This document shows, piece after piece, positions 34,083 to 43,894 of a stretch of 49,603 bases of DNA. Each line of letters opens with the position of its first letter. Position 1 is the first letter of the stretch. Location: the NCBI GenBank assembly GCA_045125095.1, contig JBGVMW010000302.1, positions 1 to 49,603 of the forward strand, written 5' to 3'. A program made the position numbers and the translations under genes. The notes beneath the pieces are model-generated. The model saw nothing but the letters and a program-made list of their open reading frames with translations, had not been told where the DNA came from and searched no databases. Source of the stretch: JBGVMW01 sp045125095. GTDB taxonomy: Bacteria; Bacillota; Clostridia; Lachnospirales; Lachnospiraceae.

Positions 34083-35669
34083 ATGAAAAAAAAGATTACA
34101 TGTCTACTAGTAGCATTTTGTCTCTTGTTGACCGGATGTGGTGCGACAAAAGAAGATGTGGAAAATGTTATTGACGATAATTACCGTATGTACTATGAAG
34201 TGTTTGTGTATTCGTTTGCAGATTCTGACGGAGATGGAATCGGTGATTTGAATGGACTTACCGGTAAACTTGATTACATTGAAGATTTAGGTTGTAATGG
34301 TATCTGGCTTATGCCGATTATGCCATCTACCACCTACCACAAATATGATGTAATTGATTACTTCGATATTGATAAACAGTATGGTACCATGGATGATTTC
34401 AAGAAGTTATTAGAAGAATGTGATAAGCGCGGAATCAAGGTAATCATAGATTTTATTTTTAATCATACATCTACACAGAACCAGTGGTTTGTGGAAGCGA
34501 CAGACTATCTTAAAACATTAGATGAAGACGAAGAACCGGATGCAAATGAATGCCCATACGTAGAGTATTATTATTTTACAAAAGAGAAGAAAAACAATTA
34601 CTATTATCCGGTAAAAGGAACGGATTGGTATTACGAAGGTGTATTCTGGGAAGGAATGCCTGATTTGAATTTGGATAACCAGGCAGTGCGTGGAGAGATA
34701 GAAAAAATTGCTTCTTACTGGTTGGATTTAGGAGTACATGGTTTCCGTTTGGATGCTGCAAAAGAATATTTCAGCGGTAACAGTGACAAAAATATTGAAG
34801 TGCTATCCTGGTTCAACAGTTATGTAAAATCCCAGAAAGAAGATGCTTATATGGTAGCAGAAGTCTGGGATAGCTATAATATAATTACGAAATACTACAA
34901 GAGTGGAATTGACAGTATTTTTGATTATACCTTTGGTAACAACGATGGTCAGATCATCAAAGCATTAATGCGCAATGGACTTGGGGATGCCGGTGCTAAG
35001 ATTTCTCAAAACGTAGTTACGATACAGAATGCTTACGCGGAAAATAATCCGAATCTGATTGATGCTCCGTTCTTAAGCAACCATGATACAGGACGAATTG
35101 CAGGATTTGTTTCCTATGATGAAAGAAAAATTAAAATTGCCGGTGCCATGAATATTTTAATGAGTGGTAGTGCATTCCTATACTATGGTGAAGAATTAGG
35201 TATGACAGGTTCTGGAATCGACGAAAACAAACGTGCGCCAATGTATTGGTCAGCAGATGGAAGTGCAGAGGAGACAACAACTCCACCACCAAACATGGAG
35301 ACAGTAGAACATCGCTTTGGTTCTTATGAAGAACAGAAGAATGATGAAAATTCTATTTACCAATATTATAAGAACGTAATCCATTTGAGAAATAAATATC
35401 CATTAATAGGTAGAGGTACAGTGGCTGCTGCAGAAGGCGAGTTTGATGGCAATATTTATGTATATAGTAAAACTTATGAAGGAAAGACCATGTATTTCTT
35501 CTATAATCTTGCAGAGGAGACTAAAGAAGTTACATTAGAAAGTGATTGCTATAAAGATACAGTTCTGTTAGAATCATTGGTAACATCAGAAGAAGAAGTG
35601 ACATATGAATCCCAGAAGCTAACACTCCCTGCATTCAGTGTTGCAATTGTTGGTGTGGAAGAAAAATAA
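34083..35669 (+). CDS. Secreted alpha-amylase-family (GH13) lipoprotein
   Basis: A 528-residue extracellular glycosidase anchored by a lipoprotein signal (lipobox LLTGC). The GH13 barrel shows all four conserved regions: DFIFNH (I), GFRLDAAKEY with nucleophile D224 (II), AEVWD with acid E260 (III) and LSNHDTGR with D335 (IV). DSDGDGIGDLNGL near residue 48 is the calcium-binding loop. A C-terminal beta domain follows. It cleaves alpha-1,4 linkages of starch or maltodextrins at the cell surface and feeds the transporter. No carbohydrate-binding module is seen, so it acts on soluble oligosaccharides or depends on other proteins for starch binding. GAGAGGAAAAT precedes the ATG. Confidence 0.93.
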   Translation: MKKKITCLLVAFCLLLTGCGATKEDVENVIDDNYRMYYEVFVYSFADSDGDGIGDLNGLTGKLDYIEDLGCNGIWLMPIMPSTTYHKYDVIDYFDIDKQYGTMDDFKKLLEECDKRGIKVIIDFIFNHTSTQNQWFVEATDYLKTLDEDEEPDANECPYVEYYYFTKEKKNNYYYPVKGTDWYYEGVFWEGMPDLNLDNQAVRGEIEKIASYWLDLGVHGFRLDAAKEYFSGNSDKNIEVLSWFNSYVKSQKEDAYMVAEVWDSYNIITKYYKSGIDSIFDYTFGNNDGQIIKALMRNGLGDAGAKISQNVVTIQNAYAENNPNLIDAPFLSNHDTGRIAGFVSYDERKIKIAGAMNILMSGSAFLYYGEELGMTGSGIDENKRAPMYWSADGSAEETTTPPPNMETVEHRFGSYEEQKNDENSIYQYYKNVIHLRNKYPLIGRGTVAAAEGEFDGNIYVYSKTYEGKTMYFFYNLAEETKEVTLESDCYKDTVLLESLVTSEEEVTYESQKLTLPAFSVAIVGVEEK

Positions 35670-35700
35670 ATTGTTATTAATAGAAAAGAAAGGAATGGAT

Positions 35701-35728
35701 AGTTCCCGTCTCATGGAAGGCGGGAACT
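35701..35728 (+). other. Hairpin in intercistronic leader
   Basis: AGTTCCCG (35701-35708) pairs perfectly with CGGGAACT (35721-35728). There is no T run, so it is not a terminator. It lies 20 nt before the next start codon and may affect mRNA processing or translation. Confidence 0.6.
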
Positions 35729-35747
35729 ACTGTTGGATATAGGTAAT

Positions 35748-37736
35748 ATGAGATATCAATTTGGTAAACATCATTGGAAGACGCATAAAAGTGGAATGGA
35801 ATCCAATTATCTGCTAGCTAATGGGTTAGGTGGCTTTTGCGCCCAGGATATAATGGGAAGCTGTAGCCGCAATGACCATGGTTTACTTATGGCAGCTGTG
35901 ACAGTTCCAAATGAAAGAGTGCTTTTGCTTAGCCAGTTTCAGGAAACAATACAGGTAAATGGCTCACAGTTTGATTTGTCTTCACAGATAGTGGAGGGCG
36001 AGGAGCATAAGGGATATCAGTATCTGCAATCGGTTGTGGTAGATGGTTATCCGGAATGGACATACCAGGTAGCTGGTGTGGAGCTTCGCAAGAAGGTACT
36101 TATGGTGCATGGAGAAAATACCATTCTTGTGCGCTACGAAATCTGGAATCCTATGAAAAAGGAGATTGCTTTGACACTGACACCGTATGTTGTGTTTGCG
36201 CCGAAAGGTCATTCCTATGAAAAAGAAACCGTTCTTTCAGCAGAATTAACCAAAACGGGTGCCCTTGTAAAAAGTGATAAATACAAGTTATATTTGCAGA
36301 CGGATGCCGACATAACCATGTATGATAAGGCGGAAATAAAAGAACTGCATTACGCACAGGAAGAAGTAGACGGAAGAATGATGGATGGCAAAGTAGTATG
36401 CCTGTTAGATGGCAAATTTGAGACAGATCAGGAAAATGCTGTATTTGAAATTTGTGCATCCATGGAAAATGTGAATCATACTTTTACAGAAGCACTGCAA
36501 GTAGAAAAGAAACGTCGTGAAGCCTTACTTAATGCTGCTGGCTTGCAGGATGAAAATGCAAGAGAACTTGTTTATACCGCGGATAAATTTGTGACAGACA
36601 GAGCGTCTACTGCAGGTAAGACAATTTTAGCAGGATTTTCATTCTTTGGTGACTGGGGCAGAGATACTATGATTGCCATGCTTGGTTGTACGATTGCTGC
36701 TGGTCAGTATGAGACATCAAAGAGTATTTTCCGTACGTTTATGAAATATTGTCACAAAGGGATTATGCCGAATTTATTCCCGGAAGGAGAAGCGGAACCT
36801 ATGTATAATACCGTGGACGCTTCGTTAGTGTTTATCAATGCAGTATATGAGTATGTAGAGGCGTCAAAAGATATGGATTTCTTAAAGGAAGCCTATCCGG
36901 TTATGCAGGAAATCCTTCATTGGTATCGTGTAGGTACCGATTATCATATCTGTATGGATGAAGATGGCTTGATTATGGCAGGTGCAGAGACGGAACAGCT
37001 TACCTGGATGGATGTACGAATTGATGGTTTCCTTCCGACACCAAGACACGGTAAACCAGTTGAAATCAATGGTTACTGGTATAACGCATTAAAGATTATG
37101 GAGTTATATGCAGAAAAAACAAAAGAAGCGTATGCAGTATATCCGGAGGAAAATCAGGAGTTCTATGGAACGTTAGCGGTAAAGGTAAAGAAAAACTTCT
37201 TGAATAAATTCTGGATGGAAGACAAGGGCTATTTAAAAGATGTTATTTCCCAGGATGAATCGGGTAAGAAGTGTGAGAATCAGATTCGCTGTAACCAGAT
37301 ATGGACCTTGTCCATGCCGTTTACTATGCTTGACAAAGAGCAGGGAAAGAAAGTTCTTCACACGGTTTATGAGAAATTATATACACCACTTGGTTTGCGT
37401 AGTTTAGCACCGGAAGATGAAGAATTCCACCCGATTTATGAAGGAGAGCAGAAAGTACGTGATATGGCATATCACCAGGGAACGGTATGGGGATTCCCGT
37501 TAGGCGCCTATTATCTCGCTGATTTGGCATTGGCTGAGGATAAGAAAGAAGCTTGCCGGAGAGTGAGAAGACAGTTATCGCCATTAGAAGCAGCGTTGAA
37601 AGAAGGCTGTGTAGGTGCACTGGCAGAAGTGTATGATGGAGAAAATCCAAATGTATCAAAAGGATGTTACGCACAGGCATGGAGTGTTGGCGAAATTCTG
37701 CGTGTGTATAAGAAGTTAGAGGAATTGGAGGCATAG
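35748..37736 (+). CDS. Amylo-alpha-1,6-glucosidase (glycogen debranching enzyme, GH133 type)
   Basis: A 662-residue cytoplasmic enzyme without a signal peptide. The N-terminal domain (about 1-270, YLLANGLGGFCAQDIMGS) and the C-terminal (alpha/alpha)6 domain (about 275-660, FFGDWGRDTMIAMLG, EAEPMYNTVDASLVF, WMDVRIDG, YHQGTVWGFPLGAY) are typical of the bacterial debranching family. It hydrolyses alpha-1,6-linked glucose branches of imported dextrins or glycogen. The start is uncertain: TTG 35733 would add five residues and neither site has a strong ribosome-binding site; ATG 35748 is chosen as the commoner codon. The next gene starts one base after its stop. Confidence 0.9.
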   Translation: MRYQFGKHHWKTHKSGMESNYLLANGLGGFCAQDIMGSCSRNDHGLLMAAVTVPNERVLLLSQFQETIQVNGSQFDLSSQIVEGEEHKGYQYLQSVVVDGYPEWTYQVAGVELRKKVLMVHGENTILVRYEIWNPMKKEIALTLTPYVVFAPKGHSYEKETVLSAELTKTGALVKSDKYKLYLQTDADITMYDKAEIKELHYAQEEVDGRMMDGKVVCLLDGKFETDQENAVFEICASMENVNHTFTEALQVEKKRREALLNAAGLQDENARELVYTADKFVTDRASTAGKTILAGFSFFGDWGRDTMIAMLGCTIAAGQYETSKSIFRTFMKYCHKGIMPNLFPEGEAEPMYNTVDASLVFINAVYEYVEASKDMDFLKEAYPVMQEILHWYRVGTDYHICMDEDGLIMAGAETEQLTWMDVRIDGFLPTPRHGKPVEINGYWYNALKIMELYAEKTKEAYAVYPEENQEFYGTLAVKVKKNFLNKFWMEDKGYLKDVISQDESGKKCENQIRCNQIWTLSMPFTMLDKEQGKKVLHTVYEKLYTPLGLRSLAPEDEEFHPIYEGEQKVRDMAYHQGTVWGFPLGAYYLADLALAEDKKEACRRVRRQLSPLEAALKEGCVGALAEVYDGENPNVSKGCYAQAWSVGEILRVYKKLEELEA

Positions 37737-39743
37737 ATGAAAAGACAGGAACTTTTAGGAAAAAAGAAAGCACAGGAATGGAAAGAAATCTTTACTTCCA
37801 AGGAATTTGTGGAAAATTTTGTATATGATGGCAGTGATTTAGGAAGCCGGTATACAAAAGAAGCAACTACATTTAAGTTGTGGGCACCGACAGCAGACAA
37901 GGTTGTAGTACAAATTTTTGAGAGCGGTGACCCGGAATGTACAGAGTATAGTGAAAGCTTTCCTATGGCATACACAGACAAGGGTGTATTTGCATTGGAA
38001 ATAAAAGGTGATTATAAGAACCAATATTATACCTATGTCGTGACAAGAAATGGCGAGACTGTTGAGACACAGGATCCATATGGACGGGCTTGTGGAGTAA
38101 ATGGTAAGCGAAGCATGGTAGTGGATTTGGAAGCTACCATGCCGGAGCAGTTTGAAAAAGATACCCGTGTGGTAGTGCCGGAAGCAGACAGAGTATTCTA
38201 TGAATTGCATGTGAAAGACTTCTCTGCCGCGAAAAGTTCAGGTGTTCGGAAAGAATACCGTGGAAAATACATGGCATTTACGGAGAAACATACGACGTTA
38301 AATGGTGATGGCGAGCATAAGACCTGTTTATCCTATATAAAGGAATTAGGTGTGAGTCATATCCATATTTTACCAATGTATGATTATGGTTCTGTAGATG
38401 AGACAGAAACTACCGATGCATTTAACTGGGGATATGACCCGGAAAATTACAATGTACCGGAAGGTTCCTATGCTACCGATGCACATGATGGTAATGTGCG
38501 TATTCGTGAATGTAAGCAGATGATACAGTCTCTTCATGAAGAAGGAATCGGTGTAGTTATGGATGTAGTATACAATCATACATATAACTTAGATTCCTGC
38601 TTTGAAAAGGTGTGCCCATATTATTATTATAGACAAAACAAGGATGGCTCGTTCTCTGATGGTTCAGCATGTGGAAATGAAACAGCCAGTGAGCGTTACA
38701 TGTATCGCAGATATATGGTAGATTCTGTTGTGTACTGGGCAAAAGAGTATCACATTGACGGTTTCCGTTTTGATTTGATGGGACTGCATGATACAGAGAC
38801 TATGAATGAAATTCGAAAAGAATTAGATGCATTGCGCGAACAGGAATTAGGCAGAAAGCCTTTACCGCATGAGCGTATTATTATGTATGGAGAACCTTGG
38901 CTTGCGGCACCATCCCCGATGCAAAAAGGCTTTTTCCCGGCGGTCAGAGATAATGTGGCAAAATTAGATGAAGGAATTGCTGTATTCTGTGACTTGACAA
39001 GAGATTATATTAAAGGCAGTGTATTTAAGAAAACGGTCCCGGGATTTGTCAATGCAAAGAACCGCAAGACAATTGCACCAAAGGAACGTGAGGAATTTGC
39101 ATGCATTATTAACGGATGGGCAGATAGTGAAGAATTCCAGCCGAAATCTCCAAGGCAGGTTATTAATTATGTATCTGCACATGACAATTATTCCTTGTGG
39201 GACAAATTGTGCCTGTCAACGAAGAAGAGTATTGATTATACAAAGAAATACAGTGCGATCATTGAAATGAATGCCATGTGTGCGGCAATGTACTTTATGT
39301 GTCAGGGAACACCATTCCTGCAGGCAGGTGAAGAATTTGGGCGTACAAAACAAGGTATAGGAGACAGTTATGCTTCTCCGATTGAAATTAATCAGTTGGA
39401 TTGGGAACGTGCATACCAGTTTGGCGAATTAGTCACCTACTACAAAGAGTTGATTGCATTGCGAAAAGAATGTAATGCGTTCGAAAGCTTTACAGACCAT
39501 GCAGATGAAAAAATATCTATGCTTAAAACTTCAAAAGAAGTGTTAGCGTTTTCGGTTACTTCAGATGCATATAAGCTGTTATTTTATGTGAATCCAATGA
39601 AGGAGAAAGTAGAGCATGCCCTGCCGGAAGGCGAATATATCATACGTTCAGCAGGACTTAGCAGTTACCTCAAAGGACAAGTTGTAAAAAATCAAATAAT
39701 ACTCCCGGAATTAAGTGTGGTAATTCTGATGCAGAAACACTAG
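37737..39743 (+). CDS. pulA: Type I pullulanase (GH13 debranching enzyme)
   Basis: A 668-residue cytoplasmic GH13_14 enzyme. An N-terminal CBM48 domain (about 40-125, FKLWAPTADKVVVQIFE) precedes the barrel. The type I pullulanase signature FNWGYDPENYNVPEGSY is clear. Catalytic residues are D346 (GFRFDLMGLHD), E386 (YGEPW) and D483 (SAHDNYSLWDK). It hydrolyses alpha-1,6 bonds in branched maltodextrins. There is no signal peptide, so it acts after import, alongside the debranching enzyme encoded immediately upstream (stop TAG abuts ATG). GGAGG (37725-37729) lies within the upstream gene's last codons. It is the last gene of the locus and is followed by a strong terminator. Confidence 0.95.
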   Translation: MKRQELLGKKKAQEWKEIFTSKEFVENFVYDGSDLGSRYTKEATTFKLWAPTADKVVVQIFESGDPECTEYSESFPMAYTDKGVFALEIKGDYKNQYYTYVVTRNGETVETQDPYGRACGVNGKRSMVVDLEATMPEQFEKDTRVVVPEADRVFYELHVKDFSAAKSSGVRKEYRGKYMAFTEKHTTLNGDGEHKTCLSYIKELGVSHIHILPMYDYGSVDETETTDAFNWGYDPENYNVPEGSYATDAHDGNVRIRECKQMIQSLHEEGIGVVMDVVYNHTYNLDSCFEKVCPYYYYRQNKDGSFSDGSACGNETASERYMYRRYMVDSVVYWAKEYHIDGFRFDLMGLHDTETMNEIRKELDALREQELGRKPLPHERIIMYGEPWLAAPSPMQKGFFPAVRDNVAKLDEGIAVFCDLTRDYIKGSVFKKTVPGFVNAKNRKTIAPKEREEFACIINGWADSEEFQPKSPRQVINYVSAHDNYSLWDKLCLSTKKSIDYTKKYSAIIEMNAMCAAMYFMCQGTPFLQAGEEFGRTKQGIGDSYASPIEINQLDWERAYQFGELVTYYKELIALRKECNAFESFTDHADEKISMLKTSKEVLAFSVTSDAYKLLFYVNPMKEKVEHALPEGEYIIRSAGLSSYLKGQVVKNQIILPELSVVILMQKH

Positions 39744-39796
39744 GATAGAGTTTCTGTCTGGTTATCTCGAAAAAGATGTTTCAGGGTAAAAGATAA

Positions 39797-39837
39797 AAAC
39801 CTCTGTTCACAGGCATATGCTTGTGAACAGGGGTTTT
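39797..39837 (+). terminator. Terminator of starch-utilisation locus
   Basis: A long stem, AAAACCTCTGTTCACA with TGTGAACAGGGGTTTT (one wobble), closing around 39797-39837. Confidence 0.85.
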
Positions 39838-39961
39838 GCGTTTTTCAAAAAACAATATTTAAAATACGATTAAGAATGGAAACGTCACTTGCTAGTTATC
39901 TGAAAATTGTGTATAATTCTCTTAAGTAGCTGTTCGAAATGAATGCGAAGGGGGAATTGTT

Positions 39962-41080
39962 ATGAAGGTACTTATATTATATTGGGGTTCCGCATCAGGA
40001 AGCCGTTCTACAGCGTTGGCGGTGCGTGAACAGATTATGGACAATGGTGATGATTGTGAACTGCTCAACTGCTATACAGTGGCAAGCAGAAAGATTCCGG
40101 CAAAGCTGTTAGCTGCCTATGAGGAGTTAGAGAAAGAAGAAGAACCATCGGATGGTACACTGATTCGTCTACAGGGAATCGCAAAATCCACCAACTATCA
40201 TTATAATTTTATGAAAGCAGCAATTAAAAGTGTGGTTTACCGTCATATATTAGAAGGTGGATTTGATGTGATTATGGTAACCCATATATTGCCGGCAGAA
40301 ATTATTACGACTTTAAAGAGTGACAGACAGCCAATGCCTCCGGTAGTGGCGGTGATTTCAGAATATGGCTATGCACCGCGATGGGAGAAAACAAATTGTG
40401 ACCGTTATGTTGTGGCAGACAAATCATTGGTGGATGTGTATGCAAAAGCTGGTATTCGAAAACCACGTTTATTACCATATGGAATTCCGGTTCGTAAAGA
40501 TTTTTCAAAGAAGCTGAACAAGCGGGCAGCAAGAAGAAGACTGCATCTCAGTCCGGATGGTAAATTCTTCCTGATTATGGTAGGAAGTAAGGGCGTAGGA
40601 GAAGCGGATAGCTTGCTACGGGAGCTGATTGCTCAATGTGGACAAGATGATGTCATTGTAGTGTTATGCGGCAACAACCGAAAGGCGTATTGCTACCTTA
40701 GAGAAAAATACAGTTCCGAATTGTCTGTGATTATAAGAGAATATACACCACACTCAAGTCTTTATATGGATGCCTGTGATGTGGTATTCACAGCACCAAG
40801 TGGTTTGATTAGTACAGAGGTGGTGGTGAAAAATGTACCATTGATCCATCTTCGCCCATTGACAGCATGTGAAGTGGATAATGCAGAATTTTTTGCAGAG
40901 CACAATATGTCAGTCAAGAAAAATACAATGGCAGAAAAGATAAAAGAGGCGCTCCAAATAGCAGCCGCACCTGAAAAAGCAGAAATCATGATTAAAGCGC
41001 AGCAGAATAGTGTCAATGCAGAAGCAGCATATGATATCTTATGTTTGTTGAAAGAGTTGGCAGAGGAAGACAGATATTAG
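39962..41080 (+). CDS. MGDG-synthase/UgtP-like glycosyltransferase (GT28)
   Basis: A 372-residue protein with two Rossmann-like halves. The N-terminal MGDG-synthase-like domain starts MKVLILYWGSASGSRSTALA, with IMVTHILPAEII and AVISEYGYAPRWE in the place of the usual acceptor-domain TDY motif. The C-terminal donor domain contains FLIMVGSKGVGEADSLLREL, VLCGNNRKAY and FTAPSGLISTEVVVKNVPLI, the nucleotide-sugar binding region. It probably moves a sugar from UDP-sugar to diacylglycerol to make membrane glycolipid. The context fits an envelope role, with a membrane permease following after 12 bp. The donor and product are not certain. Confidence 0.85.
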   Translation: MKVLILYWGSASGSRSTALAVREQIMDNGDDCELLNCYTVASRKIPAKLLAAYEELEKEEEPSDGTLIRLQGIAKSTNYHYNFMKAAIKSVVYRHILEGGFDVIMVTHILPAEIITTLKSDRQPMPPVVAVISEYGYAPRWEKTNCDRYVVADKSLVDVYAKAGIRKPRLLPYGIPVRKDFSKKLNKRAARRRLHLSPDGKFFLIMVGSKGVGEADSLLRELIAQCGQDDVIVVLCGNNRKAYCYLREKYSSELSVIIREYTPHSSLYMDACDVVFTAPSGLISTEVVVKNVPLIHLRPLTACEVDNAEFFAEHNMSVKKNTMAEKIKEALQIAAAPEKAEIMIKAQQNSVNAEAAYDILCLLKELAEEDRY

Positions 41081-41092
41081 GGGGACTTTGAT

Positions 41093-42295
41093 ATGAATTA
41101 TAAGCAGGTCAGAAATCTAATTGTACTTGCAATTGTATTGTTTATGGCATTATGGAATTATACTTTGATTTTTGATTGGGGAATGTATGTATTAGGCTTG
41201 ATTTCTCCGTTTTTGATTGGAGGCTGTATTGCCTTTATTTTGAACGTGCCAATGAGCTTTTTAGAAAATAAGCTGTTTTTACGTGGAAAAAAGAAGAAGA
41301 CAAGTGTTACAAGAGCAGTCAGCCTGATTCTTACGTTTATCTTAGTAATTGGTGTTATTTTACTGGTTATGTGTGTAGTAATTCCGGAAGTTGTAAATAC
41401 ACTGGCAACATTAGGTGGTCTGATTCCTGAGTTTTATAAAGATGTGGTAGCTCTTATACAGGATTTAGGGGAAAAATATCCGGAACTCCTTGATGTATCT
41501 AATAATATTCTTTCCATTGATTTTTCTAAATTTGATTGGAAAGAAATTGTGACAAATGTAGTGAATTTCATGAGAAATGGAGCAAATTCCATATTTGGTT
41601 CCACATTTACCATGGCAAAAAGTGTGGTAAATGGAGTAATGAATACAGTAATCGGTATTGTATTTGCCTGCTATATTTTGTTGCAGAAGGAAGAACTGGG
41701 GGTGCGTGCGAAAAAGTTTATTTATGCGTTTTTGCCTGAAAAATGGGCAGTGAGAGTACTTACGACAGCATCCCTGACATATCGTACCTTTGCGAACTTT
41801 CTAACAGGACAGTGTTTAGAAGCTGTAATACTGGGAGCAATGTTTGTTGTTGTAATGACAATTTTCCGTTTGCCATATGCATTGATGGTAGGTGTTTTGA
41901 TTGCATTTACGGCATTGATACCGATATTTGGAGCATTTATTGGCTGTGTGATAGCCACGTTTCTGATATTAATGGTAAATCCATTGCAGGCAGTGTTCTT
42001 CTTAATTATATTCTTTGTGTTGCAACAGATTGAAGGTAATTTTATCTATCCACATGTAGTTGGCGGGTCTGTAGGGTTACCATCTATCTGGGTGTTGGTT
42101 GCGGTTACTGTAGGTGGCAGTATGATGGGTATAACCGGTATGTTGGTATTTATACCGGGAACATCTGTGTGCTATGCGTTGTTGCGGCAGATGACGTATA
42201 ATCGTTTGGAAGGGCGTCCCTATGCAAGAAAAGCATTGAAAATGGATGTAGAAGAAGCGGAACAGCCAGAGACAGGCGATAAGTCTGAAGAATAA
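41093..42295 (+). CDS. AI-2E family (PerM/YtvI-like) membrane transporter
   Basis: A 400-residue polytopic membrane protein with about seven to eight hydrophobic segments. The layout is an N-terminal pair of helices, a central cytoplasmic or extracellular segment (about 110-165) and a C-terminal cluster with QIEGNFIYPHVVGGSVGLPSIWVLVAV, the hallmark of the AI-2E/UPF0118 family. Members export varied solutes, and the substrate here is unknown. It is 12 bp from the glycosyltransferase gene with GGGGGA before ATG, so the two probably form an operon. A weak terminator-like hairpin follows. Confidence 0.92.
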   Translation: MNYKQVRNLIVLAIVLFMALWNYTLIFDWGMYVLGLISPFLIGGCIAFILNVPMSFLENKLFLRGKKKKTSVTRAVSLILTFILVIGVILLVMCVVIPEVVNTLATLGGLIPEFYKDVVALIQDLGEKYPELLDVSNNILSIDFSKFDWKEIVTNVVNFMRNGANSIFGSTFTMAKSVVNGVMNTVIGIVFACYILLQKEELGVRAKKFIYAFLPEKWAVRVLTTASLTYRTFANFLTGQCLEAVILGAMFVVVMTIFRLPYALMVGVLIAFTALIPIFGAFIGCVIATFLILMVNPLQAVFFLIIFFVLQQIEGNFIYPHVVGGSVGLPSIWVLVAVTVGGSMMGITGMLVFIPGTSVCYALLRQMTYNRLEGRPYARKALKMDVEEAEQPETGDKSEE

Positions 42296-42297
42296 GA

Positions 42298-42341
42298 TTG
42301 TGTGAACGGCTCCGTGATAGTTAGTTGTTCACGCAACTTTT
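42298..42341 (+). terminator. Probable terminator after transporter gene
   Basis: TTGTGTGAAC (42298-42307) pairs with GTTCACGCAA (42327-42336), one wobble, 19-nt loop, then CTTTTA. The T run is short, so it is weak. Confidence 0.5.
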
Positions 42342-42361
42342 ATAGAAAGGCATGATTAGAA

Positions 42362-43726
42362 ATGAAAATTGGAAAATGGTTGGCTGTAGCTGCTGTATCT
42401 TTTACTACAGGCGTAGTGGTTCTTACAGCAGGTGCAACCGGATTAGAACAGCAGATTGAGGATAAAAAGGAAGAAATGGATTCCTTGTCTCAGGAAGCTT
42501 CTGATATTGGAGAGACCATTGACGGACTTGAGGAAGAAAAAACGGTATTAGAAACAGAAGGAGAACGGTTGGAGAAGGAACTGGACTCTATTTTGTCAGA
42601 ACTACAGAAATTAAATGACAACATTAATGTAAAATATGAAGAAATTAAAGTTACTGAGAAGGAATTAGCTGTTGCAGAGGAAGCGGAACGAGAGCAGTAT
42701 GAATTGATGAAGCTTCATATTAAAGCAATGTATGAAAGAGAAGAAATCAATTACTTTGAAATCCTGTTAAGTTCAAGTAGTGTAGCTGATTTGTTAAATA
42801 AGGTAAATTACATAACCAGCATAGCGGAATATGACAATCAGATATTAGAGGATTACCGTGAGGCAAAGGATGCTGTGTCAACTGCTAAAGCAGAGTTAGA
42901 AGCAGAACTGGCAGAGTTGCAGGCAATGCAAGCATCTGTATCAGAAAAACAGCAGGAAGTGGCTGAACTGGTACAGCAGAATAAAGACAGCATTGCATCC
43001 TATGATACCAAAATAGCCAAAGCAGAATCCTTGGCAGCTGAGTATGAAAAAAAGATCTCTGAGAGACAAAGTGAATTAGCAGTACTAGAGGAGAAACAGG
43101 AAGAAGAGAAACGCAAAGCGGAAGAAGCCAAAAAAGCAGAGGAAGAAAGAAAGCGTAAGGAAGAAGAACAGAAAAAAGAGCAGGAGAAGAATGAGACAAA
43201 GCCAACAGCAACCGATGCGCCGGCTGTCACAGCCCCGCAGGCTTCTGATGATGAGCCGACTGTTACGGATGCCCCGGCTTCTACCGATGAGCCGGCTGCT
43301 ACGGATACGCCGGTAGCAACAGAGCCCCCTTCTCCGACAGATGCACCGTCAACTTCAACAAATGGCATACCGGATGTGGTAAACAATGCTTCGGATTTGG
43401 AGCTGATAGCTGCTATTGTAGAATGTGAGGCAGGTAGCGAATCCGAAGAAGGAAAGATAGCAGTTGCAAATGTGGTACTAAATCGTGTGGCGAGCAGTCG
43501 TTACCCGAATAGCGTAGCAGAAGTATTGTACCAGAAATACCAGTTTACACCAGTAAGCAGTGGACGATTTGTGCTGGTTCTTTCCAGAGGTGCCAAATCA
43601 AGCTGTGTTTCAGCAGCACAGGCAGCGATGTCTGGAAAACAGGTAGTTGGTAGCGATATACTTCATTTCCGAACGGTAACGAATACGATATCCGGTACGG
43701 TAATTGGTAATCATATATTTTATTAG
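42362..43726 (+). CDS. Coiled-coil cell-wall hydrolase with SleB-type (Hydrolase_2) domain
   Basis: A 454-residue exported protein. After a signal peptide (about 1-28) comes a long coiled coil (about 30-260) like that of PcsB/CwlO-type hydrolases, including the FEILLSSSSVADLLNKVNYI hairpin segment. A Lys/Glu-rich stretch and a Thr/Asp/Ala/Pro linker with repeated TDAPA-like units follow (about 280-335). The C-terminal domain (about 343-454, LIAAIVECEAGSESEEGKIAVANVVLNR and KYQFTPVSSGRF) matches the SleB lytic transglycosylase family, with the catalytic Glu in VECEAG. The coiled coil would keep the enzyme inactive or localise it, probably at the division site through FtsEX, as known for PcsB. 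Some of this is inference. Confidence 0.88.
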   Translation: MKIGKWLAVAAVSFTTGVVVLTAGATGLEQQIEDKKEEMDSLSQEASDIGETIDGLEEEKTVLETEGERLEKELDSILSELQKLNDNINVKYEEIKVTEKELAVAEEAEREQYELMKLHIKAMYEREEINYFEILLSSSSVADLLNKVNYITSIAEYDNQILEDYREAKDAVSTAKAELEAELAELQAMQASVSEKQQEVAELVQQNKDSIASYDTKIAKAESLAAEYEKKISERQSELAVLEEKQEEEKRKAEEAKKAEEERKRKEEEQKKEQEKNETKPTATDAPAVTAPQASDDEPTVTDAPASTDEPAATDTPVATEPPSPTDAPSTSTNGIPDVVNNASDLELIAAIVECEAGSESEEGKIAVANVVLNRVASSRYPNSVAEVLYQKYQFTPVSSGRFVLVLSRGAKSSCVSAAQAAMSGKQVVGSDILHFRTVTNTISGTVIGNHIFY

Positions 43727-43791
43727 GAAATCAGGATAGCTTGTAATCGCAAAATTTTACAAAATAATTCGTATTACCCTATGAATTATAC

Positions 43792-43820
43792 TTGCATATA
43801 TAAAAAGATTGTGATAAAAT
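43792..43820 (+). promoter_or_regulatory. thl promoter
   Basis: TTGCAT (43792-43797), a 17-bp spacer and TAAAAT (43815-43820), followed by a leader of about 68 nt. Confidence 0.65.
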
Positions 43821-43894
43821 TAACATAGATAACGCAAAGGTGCGTTAATGTTAAGTTAGAGAAAACATTTTAAGAAAGTGGAGGAATAGTTAGA

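Noticed and set aside
43197..43370. Tandem DNA repeat or CRISPR-like array
   Set aside because: This is the low-complexity Thr/Asp/Ala/Pro linker of the hydrolase at 42362-43726; the units are imperfect and in frame.
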